Of a stretch of 64,000 bases of DNA, positions 57,820 through 64,000 are shown piece after piece; position 1 is the stretch's first letter; the number at the start of each line of letters is the position of its first letter. The DNA lies in contig CAWGOE010000004.1 in assembly GCA_963824215.1 (NCBI GenBank), forward strand, positions 1,237,786 through 1,301,785, written 5' to 3'. The position numbers and the translations under genes are program-made. This DNA comes from VRUE01 sp963824215 (lineage in GTDB: Bacteria > Actinomycetota > Thermoleophilia > Solirubrobacterales > 70-9). The notes below the pieces were generated by a model. The model did not search any database. It had not been told where the DNA came from and was given only the letters and a program-made list of their open reading frames with translations.

Positions 57820-59256
57820 GTGAGAGTCGAAGTCAGCCAACTCGCGCCCGCCGATACGGATGCCGATCTGCTTGTCGTCGGGCTTTATGAGGACGAGGAG
57901 CTGCCTGAGGCATTGCAGACCGCGCCAGGCGCCATCGATGCAAAGGGGACCTTCCAGAAGCTGACCCTGCTGCGACCGGAGCAGCCGGTTCGCGCGCTGG
58001 TCGTCGGCCTCGGCAAACGCGAGGACGCTGACGCCGAGCGCATCCGCCTCGCCGCCGCCGTGGCCGCCAAAGAGGCGATCAAGCTGGAGGCCGCCTCACT
58101 CGCCTGGCTGCTATCCGCCTCCGGGGACGACGATGCGACTGCCGCCGCAATCGTTACCGGCACGATCCTCGCCACTTACCGCTTCGACCGCTTCCGCAGC
58201 AACGACCCGGGCGACCCTCCCCCGCCCCAGCTCGAGTCGCTCACCCTGCTCGCGGGGGCAGACGTCGCCGACGCCGCTGAGGCGGCCCGCATCGGCGCCG
58301 ACGCCCAGAACCGCGCCCGCGACCTGCAGAGCCTGCCTTCCAACGTCGCCACCCCCTCTTTCCTCGGCCGACGGGCACGCGAGATCGCCTCTCACCACGA
58401 GGCGGTCAGCGCCGAAGTCCTCGGACGCGAGGAGATCGCCGCCAAGGAGATGGGCGGCTTGGTCGCGGTCAGCCAGGGGACCGAGGAGGAGCCGAAGCTG
58501 ATCGTGCTGCGCTATTCGGGCGGCGGTGCCGGTCCGACCATCGGTTTCGTCGGCAAGGGCGTCACCTTCGACACCGGTGGCATCTCGCTGAAGCCGTCGG
58601 CCTCGATGCACGAGATGAAGATGGACATGTCGGGGGCGGCGGCCGTATTGGAGGCGGTCGGGGCTATCGCCGAGCTCGAGCTGCCCCTGGACCTGATCGC
58701 CGTCGTCCCCTCGACCGAGAACATGCCGTCGGGGACTGCAATTAAGCCAGGTGACGTGATCACCCAGTACAACGGCAAGACGGTCGAGGTCAACAACACC
58801 GACGCCGAGGGCCGCCTGATCCTCGCCGACGCCCTCGCCTACGCGGTCGAGCTGGGCGCGGAGCGGATCGTCGACCTGGCGACGCTTACCGGCGCTGTCC
58901 TGATCGCCCTCGGCTCGACCTACGCCGCAGTGATCTCCAACGACGACGAGCTGGCGGCCGAGGTCGAGCGGGCGGGCGCGACGAGCGGCGAGCTGGTCTG
59001 GCGCCTCCCCCTCCACGCCGAGTACAAGGAGCTGACCAAGGGCACCGTCGCAGACCTCACCAACGCCGCCGCCAAGCGCAAGGCGGGGACGATCTACGCC
59101 GGCTCCTTCCTCGAGGAGTTCGTCGGCGAGACCCCCTGGGCGCATGTCGACATCGCCGGCACCGCCTGGGGCGTCGGCCGTCCCTACACCGGCAACGACG
59201 CCAGCGGCTTCGGCGTCCGCCTCCTGGTCGAGCTCGCCCGCGAGCTCTCCGCGTAG
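57820..59256 (+). CDS. pepA: Leucyl aminopeptidase (M17)
   Basis: A 478-residue two-metal exopeptidase, GTG start at 57820. The C-terminal catalytic domain has GKGVTFDTGGISLKPSASMHEMKMDMSGAAAVL (Lys and Asp metal ligands), the signature NTDAEGRLILADAL, and the Arg-containing loop. The N-terminal macro-like domain is present. It is divergent from thiolase. Confidence 0.95.
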   Translation: MRVEVSQLAPADTDADLLVVGLYEDEELPEALQTAPGAIDAKGTFQKLTLLRPEQPVRALVVGLGKREDADAERIRLAAAVAAKEAIKLEAASLAWLLSASGDDDATAAAIVTGTILATYRFDRFRSNDPGDPPPPQLESLTLLAGADVADAAEAARIGADAQNRARDLQSLPSNVATPSFLGRRAREIASHHEAVSAEVLGREEIAAKEMGGLVAVSQGTEEEPKLIVLRYSGGGAGPTIGFVGKGVTFDTGGISLKPSASMHEMKMDMSGAAAVLEAVGAIAELELPLDLIAVVPSTENMPSGTAIKPGDVITQYNGKTVEVNNTDAEGRLILADALAYAVELGAERIVDLATLTGAVLIALGSTYAAVISNDDELAAEVERAGATSGELVWRLPLHAEYKELTKGTVADLTNAAAKRKAGTIYAGSFLEEFVGETPWAHVDIAGTAWGVGRPYTGNDASGFGVRLLVELARELSA

Positions 59257-59269
59257 CGCTCGTCCCAGC

Positions 59270-59872
59270 TCAGGCTTCGAGGATCATGCAGGTGGCGACG
59301 CCGTGGGCGAGCAGCTTGCCGCTGTCGGCAGCGGTGAGGTTCGCCTCGGCAGTCGCCTGTTTGCGCCCTCGGTAGAGAACGTTGGCCTCGCAGAGAACGC
59401 GACCGGTGTCGCGGGTGATCGGACGCACGTACTTCGCCTCGAGACCGAGCGAGGTGTAGCCGACGCCGGCCGGCAGCGTCGTGTGCACCGCACAGCCGAG
59501 CGCCGAGTCGAGCAGGGTCGCGGCGTAGCCGCCATGGACGACGCCGATCGGGTTGTAGTGCTCCTCGCCGGGCTCACCGGCGAAGACCGCGCGGCCCTCA
59601 CCCAGCTCGATCGGACCCATGCGCAGGGTCACGGCGATCGGTGGGGGCGGCAGCTCGCCGGCAACGATCGCTTCCATGTACTCCATGCCAGTCATCGTCG
59701 CGCCGGCGGCCGCGGTCGGGACCGGGTCCTGCCAGACCAGGGTCCGACTGCGGGTCGTCTCGGGACTGACCTCGGCGAAGATCTGCGCCGCCTCGGCCGC
59801 GGTGCCGCCGTTGCGAGCGGCCTCGGCGACCTTGGCGGCGACGGAATCGCCGTTGAGTCCGGTCTCGCTCAC
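59270..59872 (-). CDS. PaaI-type hot-dog thioesterase
   Basis: 200 residues. The C-terminal 130 form the hot-dog fold with HYNPIGVVHGGYAATLLDSALGCAVHTTLP, which carries the catalytic Asp/Asn-region and HGG motif of the PaaI family, and a Gly-Leu-Glu-Ala-Lys-Tyr strand. An N-terminal helical region of about 60 residues precedes it. GTG at 59872 overlaps the stop of a small upstream frame (GTGA), suggesting coupling. Confidence 0.85.
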   Translation of the reverse strand: MSETGLNGDSVAAKVAEAARNGGTAAEAAQIFAEVSPETTRSRTLVWQDPVPTAAAGATMTGMEYMEAIVAGELPPPPIAVTLRMGPIELGEGRAVFAGEPGEEHYNPIGVVHGGYAATLLDSALGCAVHTTLPAGVGYTSLGLEAKYVRPITRDTGRVLCEANVLYRGRKQATAEANLTAADSGKLLAHGVATCMILEA

Positions 59873-60021
59873 CGGCGGGCCCCGCGAGGCACGGGAACCG
59901 TGACCCTGCTTCCAGGAGGTCGGCTCGCCGGGTAGTGCAGATCCGCGGCGATCTCCTCCTGCGTGAACGAGATCCGTGGGACCTTGAAGCGCTGGCTTCT
60001 GTGTCTGTTGATCAGCCTCAT
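59869..60021 (-). CDS. Small basic protein, 50 residues, upstream of the thioesterase
   Basis: ATG at 60021 has GGAGG eight bases upstream, and the stop overlaps the thioesterase GTG by four bases. The product (MRLINRHRSQRFKVPRISFT...) is Arg-rich (11 Arg in 50), with no recognised domain. The promoter region with two GGTTGC palindromes lies just upstream. It may be a real small protein or a coupling leader. Confidence 0.4.
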   Translation of the reverse strand: MRLINRHRSQRFKVPRISFTQEEIAADLHYPASRPPGSRVTVPVPRGARR

Positions 60022-60041
60022 CTCGAGCCTCCAATCGACAT

Positions 60042-60101
60042 TGGTTGCTTCAAGCAACTCTCAATGCCGTCACCCTAGCCAACTCGGTTGCTTGATGCAA
60101 C
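60042..60101. promoter_or_regulatory. Two related palindromes, operator pair for the HxlR regulator
   Basis: GGTTGCTTCAAGCAACT (60042-60058) and GGTTGCTTGATGCAACC (60085-60101) share GGTTGCTT and are symmetrical. Their centres are 43 bases apart, about four DNA turns, so dimers could bind on one face. They lie upstream of the small basic gene and thioesterase on one side and of the HxlR gene on the other. Confidence 0.55.
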
Positions 60102-60288
60102 CCTGTGTGCGAAGATCACTCTCGATGACAGACTTCCAATTGGCGTGCCCGCGGGGGCGCGACTGGCCAAGCTGGGCGGTGCACGCGCCCGCTGCGCGTA
60201 GCAGCGCTACGTGCGAGGGCGTGGGTGCCGATCCAGCGCCGCGCCAGACGCGTCATCCGTGGGTGCGGGAATTGGAGTCATTCATCTA

Positions 60289-60771
60289 ATGCTCCGTCAC
60301 GACTATCCCGGCCAGACCTGCTCGATCGCCAAGGCGCTCGAGGTCGTCGGCGAGCGCTGGACGCTGCTGATCGTCCGCGACGTGATGAACGGCAACCGCC
60401 GCTTCGGCGAGCTACAGAAGGGCCTCGGCGTCGCCCGCAACGTCCTCTCCGCCCGCCTGCAGCGCCTGGTCGAGGAGGACATCCTCGAACGGCGCGCCTA
60501 CCAGTCGAGCCCCGAGCGCTACGAGTACTTCCTCACCGAGAAGGGCCTCGACCTCTGGCCCGCTCTTGTCGCCCTGCTCACCTGGGGCGACCGCCACTCC
60601 CCCGAGCCCAACGGGCCGCCGATGCTGATCGTCCACAAGGAGTGCGGCGGCGAGGTCAACGACCGCGGCATCTGCGAGGGCTGCGGCAAGGTCCTGCACG
60701 CTCGCGACGCCCGTGCCCTTCCCGGCCCCGGCGCCCTGGCGCCGCAGGATGGACACTTGCTACCCCTATAG
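60289..60771 (+). CDS. HxlR/MarR-type winged-helix regulator
   Basis: 160 residues from ATG 60289. The HxlR core (YPGQTCSIAKALEVVGERWTLLIVRDVMNGNRRFGELQKGLGVARNVLSARLQRLVEEDILERRAY) is intact, with a Cys in the usual N-terminal place. A C-terminal zinc-ribbon-like tail (HKECGGEVNDRGICEGCGKV) with three visible cysteines plus His extends it, as in many actinobacterial members. A possible 53-codon frame (60126-60289) ends on its start codon. Confidence 0.87.
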   Translation: MLRHDYPGQTCSIAKALEVVGERWTLLIVRDVMNGNRRFGELQKGLGVARNVLSARLQRLVEEDILERRAYQSSPERYEYFLTEKGLDLWPALVALLTWGDRHSPEPNGPPMLIVHKECGGEVNDRGICEGCGKVLHARDARALPGPGALAPQDGHLLPL

Positions 60772-60824
60772 GGGACACAATGGTTCAATCGACATGACCG
60801 GGACGAGCGACTAGGAGGGCGAGA

Positions 60825-62261
60825 ATGGCAACGGCGGCTGAGGTACAGACGAGGGACAAGGTCTTCATCGACGGCAGGTGGATCGAGCCCCAGGGTTCGG
60901 AGACGATCGAGGTGATCAACTCGACCACCGAGGACGTCATCGCAACGATCCCCGCCTGCACGCCGGAGGACGCCGACCTCGCCGTACGCGCCGCTCGCGA
61001 CGCCTTCGACTCCTGGTCGCGGACCTCGCGCGAGGAGCGCGCCGGCTACCTCTCGGCGATCGCCGCCGGGCTCGGGGAGCGCTCCGAGGAGATCGCGGCG
61101 ACGATCGCCCAGGAGCTGGGCATGCCGCTGAAACTGAGCCAGATCATCCAGGCGGGCCTGCCCACCGCCCAGTTCGCGGCGATGCCCAAGCTGATGGAGG
61201 AAGTCGCCTGGGAGGAGGAGATCGGCAACTCGCGGGTGCTGCGCGAGCCCGTTGGCGTGCTCGGCGCAATCACCCCGTGGAACTACCCGCTGAACCAGAT
61301 CGCCGCCAAGGTCGCCCCCGCCCTCGCCGCCGGCTGCACGGTCGTGCTCAAGCCGAGCGAGGTCGTGCCGCTCAACGCCTTCATCCTCGCCGAGGTGATC
61401 GAGGCCGCTGGCCTGCCCGCCGGCGTCTTCAACCTTGTCACCGGCACCGGCCCGGTGGTCGGCGAGGCGATCGCCGGTCACCCCGGCGTCGACATGGTCT
61501 CCTTCACCGGCTCGACCCGGGCCGGGCGGCGCGTATCCGAGCTCGCCTCGGCAACGGTGAAGCCGGTCGCAATGGAGCTCGGTGGCAAGTCGCCGAACGT
61601 GATCCTCGACGATGCCGACCTCGCCAAGGCCATTCCCGACGGGGTCGCCAAGTGCTACCTCAACTCGGGCCAGACTTGCAGCGCCCTGACCCGAATGCTG
61701 GTCCCGCGCGAGAAGCTGGCCGAAGCCGAGGAGCTGGCGAAGTCGGCTGCCGAGGCCTACACGCCCGGCGATCCCTTTGAGGACTCGACCCGGCTCGGCC
61801 CGCTCGTCTCCGAGGTCCAGCGCGAGCGCGTCCGCGGCTACATCGAGAAGGGCGAGGCCGAAGGCGCAAAGCTCGTAACCGGCGGTGCCGCACCGCCCGA
61901 GGGCATCGAGCGCGGCTACTTCGTCCGCCCCACCGTCTTCTCCGAGGTGACGCCGGAGATGACGATCGCCCAGGAGGAGATCTTCGGGCCGGTTCTCGTC
62001 ATCCAGCCCTACGACGACGAGGACGACGCGGTGCGGATCGCCAACGAGACCGTCTACGGCCTCGCCGGCGGCGTTTGGTCCGGCGACCAGGAGCGGGCGA
62101 TCGCGGTCGCCAAGCGCATCCGCACCGGCCAGATCGAGATCAACGGCGGGGCGTTCAACCCGTTGGCGCCGTTCGGGGGGTACAAGCAGTCGGGGCATGG
62201 GCGCGAGAACGGGCGGTACGCGATCGAGGAGTTGCTGCAGGTGAAGAGCTTGCAGCTGTAG
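60825..62261 (+). CDS. Aldehyde dehydrogenase (NAD(P)+)
   Basis: A 478-residue ALDH-superfamily enzyme, ATG preceded by AGGAGGG. Motifs: ITPWNYPLNQIAAKVAPALAAGCTVVLKPSE, the general base in MELGGKSPN and the nucleophile in NSGQTCSALTR. The C-terminus has GGYKQSGHGRENGRYAIEELLQVK. Substrate unknown; its placement next to HxlR and acyl-CoA dehydrogenase suggests aldehyde-to-acid oxidation in the same catabolic set. Confidence 0.93.
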   Translation: MATAAEVQTRDKVFIDGRWIEPQGSETIEVINSTTEDVIATIPACTPEDADLAVRAARDAFDSWSRTSREERAGYLSAIAAGLGERSEEIAATIAQELGMPLKLSQIIQAGLPTAQFAAMPKLMEEVAWEEEIGNSRVLREPVGVLGAITPWNYPLNQIAAKVAPALAAGCTVVLKPSEVVPLNAFILAEVIEAAGLPAGVFNLVTGTGPVVGEAIAGHPGVDMVSFTGSTRAGRRVSELASATVKPVAMELGGKSPNVILDDADLAKAIPDGVAKCYLNSGQTCSALTRMLVPREKLAEAEELAKSAAEAYTPGDPFEDSTRLGPLVSEVQRERVRGYIEKGEAEGAKLVTGGAAPPEGIERGYFVRPTVFSEVTPEMTIAQEEIFGPVLVIQPYDDEDDAVRIANETVYGLAGGVWSGDQERAIAVAKRIRTGQIEINGGAFNPLAPFGGYKQSGHGRENGRYAIEELLQVKSLQL

Positions 62262-62262
62262 C

Positions 62263-62384
62263 GGGGACGGGCAGGGGTGCCCGGTTGCTTGCTGGGTTTT
62301 TCGCCGGGAGCCTCGCCTCTTCGCCGAGTGGGCAGTGCGAAAAACAGGACGCCGCTGCGCCACCGGGCACCCCTGCCCGTCCCC
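62263..62384. repeat. Tail hairpin, family B copy 3
   Basis: A perfect 23-bp inverted repeat (62263-62285 and 62362-62384) begins one base after the aldehyde dehydrogenase stop. Inside are TTGCTGGGTTTTTCGCC and GCGAAAAACAGGACGCCGCTG, the family B core in reverse orientation to copies 1 and 2. The arms are unrelated to those copies. Confidence 0.87.
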
Positions 62385-62408
62385 TTCAGGAGCAATAGGC
62401 TCTCCGTC

Positions 62409-63554
62409 GTGAACTTCAATCTCTCGCCCGAGCAGATGCTTCTCCGTGAGACCGTGCGTGATTTTGCGCGCCAGGAGGTTGCGCCCGTGGCTGAGGAGTT
62501 GGACCGGGAGAAGCGGTTCCCTTACGAGATCGTTGAGAAGCTTGGGGGGCTTGGGTTGATGGGGATTCCGTTTCCTCAGGAGTACGGGGGCGGCGGGGCT
62601 GACACGCTTTCTTATGTCCTGGCGGTGGAAGAGCTGGCGCGGATCGATTCTTCGGTCTGCATCACTATGGCCGCGCATACGTCGCTCGGGACGATGCCGA
62701 TCTATCTCTGGGGAACCGACGAGCAGAAGGACGAGTGGCTGCCGGTCCTCTGCAGCGGCCAGAGGCTCGCCTCCTTCGGGCTGACCGAGCCCGAGGCGGG
62801 TTCAGACGCCGGCAACGTGCGGACCAAGGCAAAGCTCGACGACGGCGAGTGGGTCGTCGACGGCGCCAAGCAGTTCATCACCAACTCCGGCACCGACATC
62901 TCCGGCTGCGTCTCGATCACCGCGGTCACCGGCGAGGCCGACGGCCGCAAGGAGATCTCCAACCTGATCGTCCCCACCGGCACGCCCGGCTACGAGGTCG
63001 GCGAGTCCTACCGCAAGATGGGCTGGAACGCCTCCGACACCCGCCCGCTCAGCTTCGAGGAATGCCGTGTCCCGGAGGGCAGCCTGCTGGGTCGCCGCGG
63101 CGAGGGCTTCAAGAACTTCCTCCACATCCTCGACGGGGGGCGGATCGGCGTCGCTGCGATGGGGGTCGGCCTCGCCCAAGGCGCCCTCGACGAGGCAATC
63201 TCCTACGCCAAAGAGCGCCAGGCCTTCGGTCAGCCGATCGCCAAGTTCCAGTCGATCCAGGCGAAGATCGCCGACCTCTCGGCCCAAATCGAGGCTGCCC
63301 GCCTGCTCACCTGGCGCGCCGCGCTCGAGAAGGACGCCGGCGAGTCGTTCACCCTCACCGCCGCCCAGGCGAAGCTGATCACCGGCCGCCTCGCGGTCCG
63401 CGCCACCGAGGAGGCGGTCCAGATCCACGGCGGCTACGGATATATCGAGGAGTATCCGGTCTGCCGCTTCTACCGCGACGCCAAGATCCTCACCATCGGT
63501 GAGGGCACCGACGAGGTGCAGCAGATGGTGATCGCCCGCCAGCTCGGCTGCTGA
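62409..63554 (+). CDS. Acyl-CoA dehydrogenase
   Basis: 381 residues, start at GTG 62409. FAD- and substrate-binding motifs are LASFGLTEPEAGSDAGNVRT and KQFITNSGTDISG; the signature ends VRATEEAVQIHGGYGYIEEYPVCRFYRDAKILTIGEGTDEVQQMVIARQLG. The base Glu in IGEGTDE is as in short- and medium-chain enzymes. It would donate electrons to the ETF and ETF-QO of this window. It follows the aldehyde dehydrogenase, with tail hairpin B3 between. Confidence 0.95.
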   Translation: MNFNLSPEQMLLRETVRDFARQEVAPVAEELDREKRFPYEIVEKLGGLGLMGIPFPQEYGGGGADTLSYVLAVEELARIDSSVCITMAAHTSLGTMPIYLWGTDEQKDEWLPVLCSGQRLASFGLTEPEAGSDAGNVRTKAKLDDGEWVVDGAKQFITNSGTDISGCVSITAVTGEADGRKEISNLIVPTGTPGYEVGESYRKMGWNASDTRPLSFEECRVPEGSLLGRRGEGFKNFLHILDGGRIGVAAMGVGLAQGALDEAISYAKERQAFGQPIAKFQSIQAKIADLSAQIEAARLLTWRAALEKDAGESFTLTAAQAKLITGRLAVRATEEAVQIHGGYGYIEEYPVCRFYRDAKILTIGEGTDEVQQMVIARQLGC

Positions 63555-63623
63555 TCAGCGTTTAAAGACGCGCATAGCAGCTACCTACCCAATACTGGGG
63601 TGCTAAATCACGGCGAGCCCTGC

Positions 63624-64000
63624 CTACGCGGGTTGGGCGGTGATCAAGCCGCGCGCGCGACCGGCGACTTCGGCGTGGCGCCCGACCTGCTCGCCGATGC
63701 CGTAGTGGAGGCAGATCGTCAGCTCGTGCTCGCGCAACAGTGACCGGTCCGGATCGACATTTGGCGCGTTGCGTAGAACGGAGCGCCCTTGGGCGGTCCA
63801 AACCCGGCCGGGCATCGCGGCGCACTCGCGTAGCGGCACGGCGACGTTCTTCGCGGCACGGCGACCGAACGGAAGTCTCCTGCGTCCACCGTCGACAGAG
63901 ACGACGAGCCAGACAGGGCCGCGCCCATCGGCATCGGCGTAGGCCCCGATTACCCGGCCCACAGCCTTGCCAGCGGCATCGTCGAGCGCCGAGCCAATCC
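63624..64000 (-). CDS. PRC-barrel-like protein (partial)
   Basis: The frame is open to the window edge and ends at 63624. Visible residues begin IGSALDDAAGKAVGRVIGAYADADGRGPVWLVVSVDG, a PRC-barrel-like pattern of short beta strands, and continue as a basic region ending in LREHELTICLHYGIGEQVGRHAEVAGRARGLITAQPA. The N-terminus is outside the window. Family call is moderate. Confidence 0.5.
   Translation of the reverse strand, partial: IGSALDDAAGKAVGRVIGAYADADGRGPVWLVVSVDGGRRRLPFGRRAAKNVAVPLRECAAMPGRVWTAQGRSVLRNAPNVDPDRSLLREHELTICLHYGIGEQVGRHAEVAGRARGLITAQPA

Overview
The window is about 64 kb of a high-GC chromosome with frequent GTG and TTG starts, single-copy housekeeping genes and almost no intergenic space. 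The style (ftsE-ftsX-peptidase, ATP synthase, rpmE-prfA-prmC, ETF/ETF-QO, an acyl-CoA mutase, divided cupredoxin and secreted orphan genes) fits a free-living actinobacterium, most likely of the Thermoleophilia/Solirubrobacterales type. The genus is an inference; no rRNA or tRNA gene is visible.

Layout: 1-10 kb holds cell-division genes (ftsE/ftsX), transketolase, NAD synthesis (nadA, nadC), mutM, a cupredoxin, an ECF sigma factor coupled to an alkyltransferase, and prfB with its programmed frameshift. 10-20 kb holds secA, hpf, comF, two sugar-nucleotide pyrophosphorylases, ahcY, a phosphosugar isomerase and a UDP-glucose dehydrogenase. 20.8-22.3 kb is an IS110-family element. 22-25 kb holds an LCP cell-wall ligase and an M20 peptidase. 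25-32.5 kb is the complete atpIBEFHAGDC operon. 32.5-39 kb is a polysaccharide/cell-envelope cluster (wecA-like, asnB, sugar transferase, DUF354) next to glyA. 39-48 kb holds a degenerate lysyl-oxidase-like protein, a class III cyclase, the translation cluster rpmE-DUF1385-prfA-prmC plus a Sua5-type gene, a GGDEF protein and a TetR/hydrolase pair. 49-64 kb is acyl-CoA catabolism: ETF-QO, etfA, etfB, a two-subunit B12 mutase with isobutyryl-CoA mutase signature residues, thiolase, aminopeptidase, thioesterase, HxlR regulator, aldehyde and acyl-CoA dehydrogenases.

Two things stand out. First, the IS110 element can be delimited to the base. Its left end encodes two consecutive stem-loops laid out like a bridge RNA, and short segments in their loops match both element ends and the genomic insertion site. 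The element landed in an inferred 4-nt stop/start overlap between the LCP and UDP-glucose dehydrogenase genes, and its recombinase is now frameshifted. Second, at least fourteen long palindromic elements (about 50-150 bp) sit at or within about 15 bases of stop codons. They fall into families with conserved inner cores, while the outer arms are perfectly or nearly self-complementary yet different at each gene. Conserved centres with gene-specific arms are the reverse of an ordinary transposon, and I know of no described family with this architecture. They may be elements that insert into terminator loops, or a distinctive class of terminator.
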